Positions 12,031 through 24,134 of a stretch of 64,000 nt of DNA are shown here, piece by piece. Position 1 is the first letter of the stretch; each line of letters begins with the position of its first letter. The position numbers were made by a program, and so were the translations under genes. The notes beneath the pieces were generated by a model, which saw nothing but the letters and a program-made list of their open reading frames with translations, was not told where the DNA came from and ran no database searches. The stretch is from Agrocybe praecox (taxonomy: Eukaryota; Basidiomycota; Agaricomycetes; Agaricales; Agrocybaceae), in contig OZ024849.1 in the NCBI GenBank assembly GCA_964017145.1, positions 2,046,001 to 2,110,000 of the forward strand, given 5' to 3'.

Positions 12031-13099
12031 CGTGGCTTGACGGCCACGATGCCAAACGACGAGGACGATGACCATAGCGACGTGGCGAGGTGATACGACA
12101 ACGGTGTGGGATGCGCGAGCGGGGAGATACGTGGCGAGTACGACAGGGCGAACACGGCCAGGCGAGTACGGCCAGGTGAGTACGACCAGGCGAGCACGAC
12201 GACGACCAGCACACAAAGACGAGCATCGTCTCTCGTCTTTGCGTGCTTCCCCTTCCTCCATCCAATCGTACGTAGATATTTGTAAATAAGCTAAAATATA
12301 AAAATATATGTTTTTCTTTTCGATGTGTTTTGCAAAAAAAATAAAATATATATATATATATGTTGTCTGAAGAATGTCCGAAAATAGTAGTAATTGCCGA
12401 ATAGAGAACTGCCGCTCAAAACACAAGTAGACAGCCTACTTTTTTATATATCTAATCTAATCTAAGAGCTAGAACATATGTATGTAAAGTAAATATAGTA
12501 GAAAAATGATGATATCATAATTAAAATAGCGCAACGCCAGATATGGTCAAAAACGCTAAAAATAACATGTCATCCGGTTTTATGTTTTGCAATCCATCCC
12601 CTCCCGCCCTCTTTTGATGGCGCAAAGGGCCCCAAAAAATCAAAACATATCCCTACATTATATCTACGCTTTTTTAGCGCCCCGAACGATGCCCAACGCA
12701 GCGCAGGAGCCTAATTACAGCTTCGGGCACTTCGGGGACACTGTTTCCTGTGTCCATCTATAAATAACATGTCATCCACTTTTATGTTTTCCAATCCATC
12801 CCGTCCTGTCCCTTTTTGGGTGCGCAAAGGGCATCAAAAAAACATAATATATATATAGAACATATATCTGACATATCGCAACACAAAAACATAACCACTA
12901 CGCCTGCAGTGCCTAATTATTGTCCGAAAACATCAAAAACAGCATTGTTTATTAATGTTTGGCAAGACCAACTGCTCTCTGCCTATGACACACTGTATGC
13001 ATAATTGCTGGGTTAGGCAACTGCCCACCCTGATGTATCACGAAAAGTCCAAACTGCCAGAATTGATACATCAGGTTGGCTGCTATGGGTGATATTGGC

Positions 13100-13973
13100 G
13101 CCGCGGTGAAACGGTGGGGTGCAGTAGGGTGGGGGAATGGGGGTGATTCGGCGGTATTGGTAGGGTGGGTGGATGGATGGATTGGGGGTGCGGTGGGTAT
13201 TGGGGTGGATAGTAGGGTAAATGAATACGGCGATATTGGTAGGTAGGGTGAATATAACAAAATCGGTGGATGAATGGGCGTGCGGCAGGGTTGTTTCGTA
13301 CGGCGAAATGGGTAGGTCAGGTATGAAGGGTAGATGAATACGGCGAAATTAATACATTTGGGGATGAATGGGGTGTGGGTTAGGTAGATCAATACAGCAA
13401 AATTGGTGGGTTGGGGTTGGGTGGATGAATGGGCGTGCGGCAGGGTTGTTGCGTCCGGCGAAGTTGGGAGGGCAGGTAGATGAATACAGCGAAATTGCCA
13501 AGTTGGGACTGAATGGGGTGTGCGGTAGGTCGATCAATACAGCAAAATTGGTGGGTTAGGTCAGGTGGATGAATGAGGCTGTTGCGTACGGCGAGGTTGG
13601 CAGGTCAAGTAAGAAGGGTCGAAGAATACGGCAAAAGGGGAAAACACGGCAAAAGGGGAATGAATTCGATGTGCGGTGAGGTCAGTGGTAAATAAGGCGA
13701 AATCTGAAGGGTGAAATGAATTTAAATGATGAGTATACTTGAGGTGTACTATACTGGTGGTGTTGGTGCTTTGCGATAAACCAAAATTTAGTTGGGGATA
13801 GTCATCATTAATGGTGAAAGATTTAGATATAGAAGCAAAAACATGCGAGGATGGCGAATCCCGGTCGAACTGGTGAAAACATGTTGACTGGCGACCCTGC
13901 ATTTGTGGTGCTACAGTCAATTCACCGCGTGCGGTACTGCTTGACTAACTGACCGGTGAACTTCGAGACTCGC
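13100..13973. repeat. Left terminal inverted repeat, inner part with tandem minisatellite
   Basis: Inverted match to about 29450-30500. Between 13100 and 13700 it is built from imperfect tandem units that combine GTAGGT or GGGTGG, ATGAAT and ACGGCGAAATTGG-type sequence. The right end contains the same array (CGCCGTATTCATCTACCC-type units). The frames here (13349-13537, 13368-13559, 13561-13920) and on the right (29710-30560) come from the repeat and are not supported as genes. Confidence 0.8.
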
Positions 13974-15688
13974 TGATGAGACTGCCGAACGGCTGGCTCT
14001 AAAAATGCGATTTTTACGCATCCTAACACGGTTAGTCAACCAAAAGAGCTTTGCTATTGCCCGGTAGCATATATTGAAAAAGGTCGGAAACATCAATGAG
14101 ACAGACCACTACCGAGAGCAAGATGCCTGTACAAACGAGCAAAGAAACCCTACACGTTCGGCAAGAGTAATTATTCTAATTACGGAAACAAAACATATAC
14201 AAATAAAAGACTAGTCCGTCTACCATTTGAAAAGGGTCTGCCACATGCGGGAGTCGAACGGGAGACCACATTAGAAAGGCTGCCGATACAGCGCCCTAAT
14301 CGCCTAACCCCATGCAGAAGCATAAAGCGAGCTTGTTGCACGGTTATAGTTGACCGGTGTTATAATTAGCACACCAACGGAATTATCGAGAATGAGAGTT
14401 CTGGAAAAGGTCGGGCCCGATACAAGAAAGGCTGGACCACTTCGTACAAAGCAGGCCCATTGGCCAAAGTGACATCAGAACGATCTCGACCCATTAATTG
14501 GTTAGACGAGCCGAGATGGTCCAAATATAGAAAGCGCCGGCTAAGTTGATGGGCGCCTACGCCATTGTCACACGCCGTTGAACAGAAGACGTACTCAATG
14601 TAAACGGGTCAGACACGTCGAATAAGAAAAGTATAGTAGCCAAACACCCTAGAAACGCAAGGGGACGGCTGGTGAGAAGTTACGGTGGCCACCAGTGCGA
14701 CCGATCGGTCGGAATAAAACGGTGTAGCCGAAAGATCGGACATGATCGATAAAAGGGGTGCAACACCTCACCCGACTCACGATCGATGTCGCAATACTTG
14801 CGTATCGCATCGATAAGGCGGACACGTCAGTATCAGAGGTAACCGGGCAGTGCTTTTCACATGTATCTGTAAATATTTCGTAGTATAAAAGGCATGTACA
14901 GTAATTTACAAAAACAAGCTTTTGGCACCCATTTAACGTTGTGAACCAGTCTCGTACTATTAAACAGCGAAGAGTCGGACAAGTCCTTAAGACTTCTAGA
15001 TAGAAATTGGGTGTTGGTTTTGAATAGAACAATCGTTCGTTAACGCTACCTACTCGGTGTGAACTAAGTGGACAAGTTTCGAAAAAGACAGAACATTTGA
15101 ATACGCTACTGGGGTAACCCTTCCGTCTCCGGACATCAGTAATTGTTAATAGGCCTTGATACTTCGGGTGTACGCTAGGTGTTTTGGTGGCATCTTTTGT
15201 ACGACGACTCGACAAGGACCTGAGTTCAGTCAAGTTAGTGTGCTCGTTGGTTTTGGTGGCCTCGAGTAGCTGTTAGGTTTTGGTGACCTCTCAGTCCGTA
15301 ATTGCTTTTGTGTTCAGACCGACCGTAGTGGTCTCCGAGTTTTGTGTTACCGGTCAGCCTTGTTACAAGTGCGTACCGTTTTGAAGGAGTCTTGCCACTT
15401 GAGAATAGAAATCTATTTTATTGAGAAGTCCACCCCTTTTGAAGTGTACACCCCATTCTACTTACCCTCACTCTTCTACAAAAACTACCTATATCATAAA
15501 ATTACTGTCCCTCCTTCGACATCTTTCCCTAGTCAATTGATTAGGTGTACAGTTTGTCAACAGGTCCGACCCGTCGCTATCAAGCAGAACCTCTCGCCAA
15601 CTACTAGCCTACGGGTTGTGTGCTTGGTTGTTTTGGGTTTTTGTGTGGTTGTGTGTGTGTCTAGGCCTCACCCGAACGAAGCACTTCA
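13974..15688. mobile_element. Solo LTR (1.7 kb) inside the left inverted repeat
   Basis: The inverted-repeat sequence of the host transposon stops at TCGC (13970-13973) and resumes with TCGC (15689-15692), matching the uninterrupted right end near 29440-29455. The inserted sequence begins TGATGAG and ends ACTTCA, that is TG...CA, as in long terminal repeats, and a TATA-like TATAAAAGG lies at 14884-14892. No internal retrotransposon coding sequence is present, so it looks like a solo LTR left by recombination. The frame 14649-15233 (194 codons, minus) inside it has no recognisable domain. A 4-bp duplication is short for LTR elements, so the boundary deserves checking. Confidence 0.6.
14239..14316 (-). 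tRNA. tRNA-like sequence, probably degenerate (loop reads like tRNA-Arg UCU)
   Basis: Read on the minus strand this 78-nt segment has a box-A-like stretch (GGGTTAGGCGATTAGG), a seven-base loop TTTCTAA in the anticodon position and a good box B (GTTCGACTCC). The acceptor and anticodon stems pair poorly, so it is more likely a tRNA-derived fragment or pseudogene than a working tRNA. It lies within the solo LTR. Confidence 0.3.
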
Positions 15689-15692
15689 TCGC

Positions 15693-16149
15693 CGCGGTGA
15701 AGATCTAACTATGATCTTCGATCTGCGGTAATTTATTGGGGGATGGAAAATCGTGAAAGATTTAGATGAAGATAGAAGCACAAACATGGCGAATCTGGGT
15801 CGAACTGGTGAGGAAAACATGTTGACCGACAACTCGACATTATTGGTGAAAGGTTTAGAGATAGAGATGGAAGAAGCAAAAACATACACTTTGCCTGTTG
15901 CTACATTCAATTCACCGCATGCAGTCCTGCTTGACCAATTGACCGGTGAACTTGTAGACTTGCCGTGACATTTAAGGGAGCCTGTGCACCAATCACATTG
16001 TCTGTTGCATACTGTGCCTTACATCAAACTTCAGCGCTGGCGAAAACAAGTCAATTTTTTAAATAAATGAAGAGGGCGGCGATGAGAACAAAATTATATA
16101 AAACGTCTTTTTACCCTGGGTGGTAACGATAGGTCTACATAATAGTTTA
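15693..16149. repeat. Continuation of left inverted repeat plus an internal second copy
   Basis: 15693-15740 continues the left inverted repeat after the solo LTR. 15755-15970 is a second, diverged copy of the segment 13812-13970 (shared order: GTGAAAGATTTAGAT, CGAACTGGTGA, AAAACATGTTGAC, TTCACCGC, TTGACCGGTGAAC), so this part of the element was duplicated internally. Confidence 0.65.
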
Positions 16150-17584
16150 CTACTTTGAAGGGTTAGTAAACCAGGTGGGGTCGATGTTGGCAAACATATC
16201 AGCGGTGTAGTGCGTGGAGGTTTTGGCGAGTGAGGCAGTCAGCGCGGCAGCAGTGGCATTATCCAACTCGCCCTCTTCACTTCCAGATTCCTGTTCGTCG
16301 TCGCTGTTGCCCTCCTCGTCGCTGAAGAAAACTTCCTCCAATCCATACTTGGATGGATCAAAAGCCGAACTGGAGGCAGTGTTGACCTTTGCCATTGCGG
16401 TGACTGCTTCTTTTTTCAATGCGAGTCCGGAGTTTGTGGCGACCTGTGAGGATGGGCCGGGTGGGAGAACAAATGTCGACCACTCATCGTCCAAATCTAA
16501 CGATTTCTGGACGTTGGTTGCGGTTGCGGTCACTATGGCAGGGGTGTTCAGTGAGTCAAAATTCAACTTCGCCCATTCAGTGTCAAGTTGCTGAGCGGTG
16601 GGGTTGCCAGATTTAGCGGCGACGTGGTTCTTGGTGACGATATTCGCAAAATCCATTGCCTCCCAGCCCTTGTCAACGTCGCAAGGGCTCTCCCAGGAGT
16701 CACCAGCTACCCAGGCCCTTCCTGCACGAACATACGCTTGCTTCACATGATGAGGCAGGGAGCGGGCATATGTATTTGGATCTGGCAGTCCTTGGGTGCC
16801 AACTCGCGGCGAGTCAGTCTGTACTGCCGCATGCTCGCAGTCCGGCAACTGCCTACCCCGCTTTCCATAAAAAAGGGATTCCAAGCCATTGATTGCGTCC
16901 GATGCTAGTTGCCGATTGTAAAAACAGGTCAGACACTCCTTTCGATATATTGCGGTTGGGCGTTTAATGAGTGAGCTGAGAGCAGGGTCGCCGGGTCGTA
17001 CACGTGCGTATGTGCCATGAGGGAGTGCGGTGGAGTGAAAAGCCAATGCCGCTTTGATGTCAGTGAATTGAATATAGTCAGGGAGGTTTGTCGGCGATGT
17101 GCCTGGGACGGTCCAAAAAGGGCGGTAGTATGCAGTGACTTCACGCCAAGGGTCAAGTTCATCCGTGCCTGCTTCAACAATGGCCTGGATCTCTGGGTGA
17201 ATGACCAGGTCAAAGTCAGACTCGCCGGCGCGAGACCCATAGGCTTGGACAAGGGAACGAAGCAGCACCGGTATGTCGACGGGAATCGCCGCGGCGGTAG
17301 CAAAACCTACGCATGACATCCATATTTGCTAAATAAATAAAAAATAAATAAACAGGTCAATCAAAATAAGTCACGGGTGAATGTTGATTTAGCCTTACCA
17401 ATTCCTGCAAAAAAATGTACATCAGCCATCTGGCTCGAGCGGCTTTTGCAACAACCAATTCTCGAATGATGGGCCTCATTCTGGAGTCTGCATAGTCGAC
17501 GCAGGACTGCCAATGTTCCTGTTGCTTCTGAGCTTCTGCGCTCAGGACGTGTGTGGGATCGAATAGAAACATATCCATAGGCAT
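16150..17584 (-). CDS. KDZ-element accessory protein, 454 aa (unrecognised)
   Basis: Two exons (17584-17399 and 17328-16150) joined across a 70-nt GT-AG intron in phase 0 give 454 aa. The protein starts MPMDMFLFDPTHVLSAEAQK, is helical and moderately acidic, has a possible short metal site (the pair CLTCFYN near residue 195, plus other scattered Cys and His), and ends in a strongly acidic stretch (DEEGNSDDEQESGSEEGE) before the C-terminus. It lies only 114 bp downstream of the transposase stop codon and on the same strand. Its position suggests a cargo or accessory function in the transposition cycle, but I recognise no enzymatic domain. The acidic tail would suit binding to basic partners; that is inference only. 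Confidence 0.7.
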
Positions 17585-17698
17585 ATTGATGGATGAGGGT
17601 TATGGGCTAAGATGATTGTCAATTGCGATTGTGAAATGTCACCCTTGATCAGTTATGCCGAGTCACAGATAAATTCATTACATAATAAACAAGTTGAA

Positions 17699-20600
17699 TC
17701 AGAGCGGTGATTCGTAGTTAGAATTATTTATCGTAAAAAGAATGTTAGCGCGGGCGGCGAGTTCTTGCCACTGCGCAGACTGCCGTGCTGCATATGCCGC
17801 TGCGCCTGCTGGTACATTGGGATATTGTATCAGCACATCGTCCCAATCTTTCGCCTTGCGTAAAAAGTACCGCACAGTCCATTCCATCTCATTATCAACA
17901 AGTAGATTTTCTTCATTCCACCTTTGTGATAAAGCTCTGCCCCGAAGCCAATGTACACGTTTAACTAGACCAGATATATTAGAAACGGCGAGTTACGAAT
18001 TTGGAAATGGAGACTCACATTCAATCATTGCGGTGGCATCCTGAGTTTCAACTTCGCCGGCGGTGAATTCAGGACCTAAGCGTGTACGTACCGATTGCCA
18101 AATCCACGATAATCTGACTGAAGTTGTTGACCCTGGTTCATTGTAGTTTAAGATTGCTGTACTTGCAGCAATGTCCTCCGGTTGTAGTAAGCGGTAGCGG
18201 TGCAAAGTTGCATCATCGGCACCTAACATGACTAACCGACAACGGACACGGTTATACATCCTCGCATGAAATGCGATTTTTGCGTTCATTTCATACAAGG
18301 CAGTGCGAGCTCGAGTGCGCACCAGTGGTTGATTACCAGTGCGCACAAGCGCCGAATATTGAAACGACTTGTCGGCGATGAGCTCGCGCAATTGGGTGAG
18401 ATGCTTTTCAGCCTGCTCAAGCCGCAATTCCAATTCTTCCTGAGTGAATTGTCCACTTGTGTTGCCATTTGATGGTAAGCATATTCTCTGCTTTTTGATA
18501 GGTGGTGTGCCCTCTATGTCCCGATCGTCAGGAGGATAAGCGGCAACCGCATTTCCTGCCGCATTAGACGGTTGATTGTCCCACATGATGTCATCCCCGG
18601 CGAAGTCAATATTATTTTCGGTGCGACCATTATCATTGACTCCAGACTTTCTTTGCAGCGCGGTGAGATGGACCATATACGTTTTCAGCGCATCCCGTAA
18701 CTGGTCAATCTTATTCTGCTCGGTGACATCTTCGGTGCGACCTAATCTTCGAAGGCAGTCCAAAATCTCTATCCTATATTCACAAGTTAAACATGTACCA
18801 TACAAATCTTCATAAGAACATACTGATGTTCCTCCACAGTCAAAGCAAATTCAAGCCAAGTATACACATTGTTTCCTTCGCAGTGAGTTGTAGGCAAAGG
18901 TTGGCCTTGTGAGGTTGCCGCACGTTGGCCCACCGGTATATAGATATCCATTGCCTTGACTTCAGCATAGCGCGCAGCCTCAGCGGCAGAGATTTCTGTG
19001 GTCCAGCGGTGAATCAACTGCGGCGAAACATTTGATGTCAACCCTGCAAAATACTTGCCGATCTCCTCGCACATAATGACTGCCTTCTTGTGTCGACCAC
19101 AGAGATATTTAGCCATGGACAATGCCTTCTTCCAGTTGGAATCACTGGCGTGCTCATCCAATATCTCGGCTCGGTGAGCGTTAGTAGCTGTACGTGTGGC
19201 TTGTGCGATGGGGTTAAGCCCGCCCCATAGGTGCTCCAAAATCTCGCCGCTGGTAATCGCTGCACCAGGAATGAAAGACGGTGCAAAACGGAAAAAGCAT
19301 TCATCCTTATGGCCATGTACATGGAACATCCCAATTGCGCGATCAATTTTCATTCCAGGCGGCAAGAGATGGCCAATTCGATCAAACAGATGTACCGAGT
19401 ATTGGCACGCAATGTCGTAGATAAGGGTGACACCTTGATCGACAGTTACACCGGTGGTACGGATTGCCTGCAATAGTGCAAAATCGACATTCTTCTGTTG
19501 CTCGCCTTTGAACAAGTCAACCAATGTGTTTGGGCAGAAACAACCATGCCGCGAACATGCAACACCAACAACGCCGGGAACATCGCAGGAGTTAGATGGT
19601 TGCTTGGCGGTCTGGATGACTTTGAATCGCCGCTCGCAAGGTGCTCTCTACAATACTTCTCAGAATTGTATTAAAAAAAGATGAAAGTAAATATGCATAC
19701 CGTCGGCATTTCAGATGCGGTCTTGATAAACTCTTGGTATGCTCGCCTCTGCGGTGCAATGCCAGCTCCATCGATCAACCATATGTCACGAGAAGGTGCA
19801 GGTGCTCGAACATGGTCAGCCTTGAAGTTACCGTCAGCTACAAAAACTCGCCGATACATCCATCAATCGCGTCGCTGTTGCCAATCGGCGGGGAGGTTGA
19901 TATCCACCTGAGGACATGCTGGGCAAAAAGGTGTCAATTCGCCCCCCTCAGCGTCCTCAGGTTGCTTTCCATTATGTCCATATCCAGCCCATTTCAACTT
20001 TTTAAGCCACCTCCACAGGCGCGACATCCGGCGAAATTCATTATGCAAGTCCACAACTTCGCCGGGTACAAGCGGTGATGTTATTCGCCGAAGCATGTTG
20101 TAAAACTGATATGCCGATGCCTTGAGCTCCAAGTTGCTTATGCGGAACCCATCGAGGACTTGAACCGTGAATAGAGTCTTGATGATTTCGAAACTAGCCG
20201 GGACAAAATGACTTGCAATAAGATCAACTGGGAGCAATCCTCTTCCTCTGCATTGGCACGAAATCATCCCGAGATTGTGGATTCCAGTAGTGTGGACCAC
20301 ACGCACATAGGTTGTGTGGTATGTCTCATGGAGACTGGCATCCGCTGCTGGTGCTGGTGCTGCTTGCCCTGCGGTATTTGATGGCGCTGCAGGGGCTTCA
20401 TCATCGGCGGTCATATAATGAGGCATTTCTGTGATATCGCCGGTGTCAGGTGGCCGCTCGTCTAACGCGTTGGTCTCAAAAAGACGTGCATCCTCCGGAA
20501 TCTCTCCATAGTCAGTTATATAGGTAGTGCCAGTATGATGCGGTGGTGGTGTTGGATGTGTGATAATCTGAGGATTTATCGGTGACCATGTGGTGATATC

Positions 20601-21341
20601 TGTGCGGTGATGTCCTTCGGCGATTGCTTCTTGCTCGTGAACATCCTTGAAAGACTGATGGTTTTCAATCACTTCAATTTCACGGAGCAGGCCATCACAC
20701 AGAGGTACGCCCTCATGGTGTGGGATGAGGAGATAACACCCTGCTTGCCAAAGTTTCATCGGCTCAAAGTACTTGCCGTTCCAACGTTCAGCACGGTGCA
20801 AGGGATTGAAGCGGTGAGTCCGTCGCATACAACCACGACAAATCGCCGCCGGCGCAGTACAATCTTGACAGTGCCACAATGCATATTGACAAGTGCAAAG
20901 TGGACACATTGCCGACTCCATGGATAAGGCTTCGCGTGCAAGGAGACCTTGAAGGAGAGCAGGTGCTCTCTCAACAAATTGCCGCACATAATCACTTTGG
21001 GACTGTTACTCGTTAGCATGGAACAACAGACCAAAAAGGATAGTGCATACCCCTTTTGTAGGACCCACAACTTGGAAGTTGTCATCATCGCCGTCGGCAA
21101 ATTCCGACACGGGCGCTTCAGGAAGATAGACATTGCCTACGTTGGGTTGGCCACGCTGGGGTGCAGGAGACGGTGAGGGAGCTCTGGTTGCCGCCGGAGA
21201 AGGTTCCATTGAGACACTCAGCAGGTCCATTCTCTTCCTCTTTCTGTTTCGGCAATGACCAGGGGTTTCTTCGTCGGACTCATAAGCCACTACTTGGGTT
21301 TCAATGTCGAAAGGGACATCCCTTTGCTGAGCACGGGGCAT
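17699..21341 (-). pseudogene. KDZ transposase with CxC2 cysteine cluster, one in-frame stop
   Basis: Five exons (21341-21051, 21002-19701, 19647-18824, 18773-18019, 17964-17699) splice to 1146 codons in one consistent frame. Order of features: basic N-terminal patch (NRKRKRMD), cysteine cluster of the CxC2 type around residues 130-160 (CPLC...CQDC...CRGC..RTH), the invariant-looking H..WNG.YFE region, a KDZ core with VADGNFKADH near 484, YDIACQY near 610, FHVHGHKDEC and the acidic GEILEHLWGGLN near 665, then a coiled-coil-like and Arg-rich tail. The Asp, Asp and Glu in these motifs are plausible RNase-H-fold catalytic residues. Codon 477 (19863-19865) is TGA, just before WMYRRVFVADGNF, so the frame is broken once and otherwise intact. 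It could be a true null, a very recent lesion or a read error. As the element's mobility gene it would cut and join the terminal repeats in the nucleus. Confidence 0.88.
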
Positions 21342-21648
21342 GTTGTGAAGAAAGAGCTTTTCGAGACAGAATAAAACCTTATATAGTGTATATCATTTTA
21401 TGTAGGCCCTAACAAAGTTTTGACCAAATGTGTTGAAAATAGTCATGATCCTTCAAATCAGTTGTCATTAAGATAATCAGTGATGTACTTCAGATATAAA
21501 ATACATGTGTTGTTGAAACATCAGAGAAAGCCTTAGGGAAAACATGTGTTTCAATGTAGAAACACATGGCAAATGAGATGTTATGTATAAGAACACGCCC
21601 ACTCCATCCTTCTGCAGAGCCCTAGAGACTATTTCCTAGCGAAGAACA
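21342..21648. promoter_or_regulatory. Divergent promoter region between transposase and 681-aa gene
   Basis: A 307-bp gap separates two start codons that point away from each other. A TATA-like TTATATAG lies at about 21379-21386, some 40-45 bp from the transposase start codon. The shared spacer suggests coordinated expression of transposase and accessory protein; this is inference from layout. Confidence 0.5.
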
Positions 21649-23850
21649 ATGTCCATTCCTACCAACAGTTCCCTCCCACTGTACACTGTACTACCACCAC
21701 TTTTTGACAATCACGAACGGGCTATTGTGCGACCATTCCGCAGCACTTATTTGCAATGCGAAGATGCGAATGCACGTTGCGCTTTGGCAAAGACAAAGAT
21801 CTTGCCGTTGTTATGTGCTTACTGGGAGAAGAAGACGGGTACGCTAACAACAGATATTGTTGTGCACACCAAGGTCCGTTTTTATCTAAAAAACTTGCTG
21901 GTTTCCTTGCTAACTTCAAGGCAGCAGTTGCTTGGTTTCATTGTAAACAATTGGCGCCTTCATCGCGCAAAGCCACTTGGCAAGGCTAAAATCCAAGTGA
22001 AGACAAGCGATGTGACTTATGAGATGTTCAGAGAGAGTATCGATGCAGTGATCGCCGCACGACTCGGCGTTGAGCACCCAAACGGAGCAACCAAAGGGTA
22101 CCTCGGCGTGCGGCAAAGTGCCATAAAGCAGTACTTCGACGCATTGCCACCGGCAAAGCAGAAAGAAATCCAGGAAGAGGCACATAAGAGGTCGAAAGGT
22201 TCACTTGATATTGACACTAAAAGAAAGTACGTCGCCGGATTCCTACAATTCGCCGTTACTCAAATTTCACCGCACATGTAGATTGCGAAACAAGTATTGG
22301 CGAGCAAGATTCGATGATGTTGCATACAGAAATCTGTGCGAGCTGGACATATTGTCCATCAGTTTTTTCATCTTCAAAAATAAATACGGCGAGACCGTTG
22401 TTGGCATGTAAGTCTTTGCCGCTCTCATGCGGTACTTCTTGAATGACATCGCCGTGACTAGTCATGATCACCTACATATTTTACTTGGGCTATCCAAGTC
22501 CCTATCATTCAAGCTATTTGATCCAGCAGGCTTTGAACAGGCGCACAGAGCGGTTGCGAAATGGTTCATCGCTCTTCGAACAGCAACGCAAAAAGCGGCG
22601 GAGGAGGCTGCTAAAGAGCGCGGTGATACTCCAAATGCGGCGGAACCTCTGATAACAGCTACTGGTATTGTTACGGATCTCTTTCCCATGCGAGAGATTC
22701 CATTACCGCCTTCAACTTTAGGGAGCGCCCCAGAGCTAAGCTGTTGCATGGAGAAAGATGACCATGGCCTGCCTCGCATAAAGAAGTCCTGGCATGAGCT
22801 GAAGTCGGCCAAGATAGGTTTAGAAACACTTTACCGCAATTTTATTGGGCAACATTTCTGTCAGTCAATGATTTCTATATCTTCACCGCAAGACTGACTC
22901 TACCTCTAGATCTTGCGTCCGGTAAGACTAGAACAAAGGCGCCATGGGATGTGTTTATAGGCCGCACGGAAGATTTGGTCGACTCTGATTGTCTTCCCCG
23001 AGGCCATACCCTCAGAACACCGCGCAAGATATCCAAAGACAATCTTATCCTTTTCTTTGAATACATTGAAAAGAGACAGGACACTTATCAGTGCTTGGAT
23101 ACGGTGTTTCATTTCGTCCAAGTCACCTCAGGAACCGGCGACAAAACTCTTATTCTGGCGAAGTACGATGTGACCATTACCAATGTTGAACCCTCCGCCG
23201 ACGCATCACGTACAAAGGCAAGGAAGAAAACTCCACCGCAATATGGAACTCAGATGGTGTTCGATGTGGCAGAAGTGTGTCCCCCTGAGGTCACCGGCCG
23301 CGAAGCATGCCAGAGTCTTCCAAATATTTCACCGCAGGCATCTCATGTGCAACCTGACCAAACCCACAACCTTCCGGCAAGCGTAACATCGCCGGACGGT
23401 GAAACTCCTGCGGCAGAGTTACCAACTGCGCGCAAGGAGAATGAAACCTCGCCGGACGGTGAAATTACTGCGGTAGAGTTACCATCGGCGCGCAAGGAGA
23501 CTGAAACCTCGCCGTGCAATGAAAACAGTCCGGCAGAGTCATCATCTGCGCCCAATGAGAGTGTAACCTCGCCGTTAACCTCGCCGTGCAGTCAAAACAC
23601 CCCGATAGGTTTAACATCTGCAGGCAATCACGGTGAACTTGCTTCGGAAACTAATGCTAATCCCAGTAGTCCACTTGAACAAGCTGAGCCCATTCAAGCA
23701 TCAAAGGAACGCACACGCAGAAAGCAAAGACAAGAGAAACCTGAAGAACCTGAATCAAGAGGCGGCGAAGTTCATTCAATCAGAACAAGAAGTCAAACCA
23801 AAGCTCATGGACGAAATCTCAGGTCCAATGGAAAGAGCTCAAAAAAATAG
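21649..23850 (+). CDS. KDZ-element accessory protein, 681 aa
   Basis: Four exons (21649-22226, 22282-22407, 22462-22817, 22865-23850) give 682 codons including the stop; the introns are 55, 54 and 47 nt. The last donor (GTTTAG) is weak, but it is the only choice that joins AAGATAG to TCAATGATTTC in frame. The protein has an N-terminal helical half with the conserved-looking stretch TYEMFRESIDAVIAARLG, KGYLGVRQSAIKQYFD and KRKLRNKYWRARFDD, a middle part with HDHLHILLGLSK, and a long disordered C-terminal tail with three near-repeats of the type TSPDGE...AVELPSARKE and a basic end. I associate this architecture with uncharacterised agaricomycete proteins next to KDZ transposases. The basic tail is compatible with a nuclear DNA-binding role, which is inference. 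Confidence 0.75.
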
Positions 23851-24134
23851 TTATGCTGCGTGGTAGTGTGCGCACGGCGATTGTAATATTAAGGCAGTAA
23901 TGGGTCTTATTTTTAATGACCCATTTCAATCTGGTCTCGTTATTTTAACTTTCATGTTTCCATTCTGTCTATGTGAAATCCCACTTATTTTCAAACTGTT
24001 GGAGCAAGAACAAATTATTGGTATACAAACAAAATTGACAAAATTACAGTAGTTGTATACCAGAACTAGTGTAACATATATAGCGCGCAAAAATTAATTA
24101 TGAAAAAAGAAAAAAAAACCCCTCGCGGCGATGA
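23851..24134. other. Convergent 3' spacer
   Basis: A 284-bp AT-rich gap between two converging genes. Nothing beyond poly(A)-rich stretches (24100-24118) is seen; the termination signals of both genes probably lie here. Confidence 0.5.

Larger units (their letters stand above)
9479..13090. mobile_element. Nested 3.6-kb long-TIR element with 9-bp target duplication (MULE-like)
   Basis: The sequence GATATTGGC occurs at 9470-9478 and again at 13091-13099, and the intact right end of the host transposon has the uninterrupted order (on the minus strand GGGGGGATATTGGCGCCGCG). The element's ends are inverted copies of about 645 bp (9479-10122 and 12446-13090), with outermost bases AGCCATG.. and ACCCATA.. 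and a well matched TGATGTATCAAT block just inside. Long inverted repeats and a 9-bp duplication fit the Mutator-like group, but no transposase is present; the frames inside the arms (9393-9752 minus, 12816-13004 plus) are inverted copies of the same sequence and differ after about 40 codons. It is therefore a non-autonomous element. Confidence 0.8.

Noticed and set aside
14649..15233. 194-codon minus-strand frame with several Cys
   Set aside because: Lies wholly within the presumed solo LTR and shows no domain, start signal or splice structure.
16150..23850. Possible TET/JBP dioxygenase among KDZ cargo
   Set aside because: No HxD...H pattern in a suitable context in the 454-aa or 681-aa proteins.
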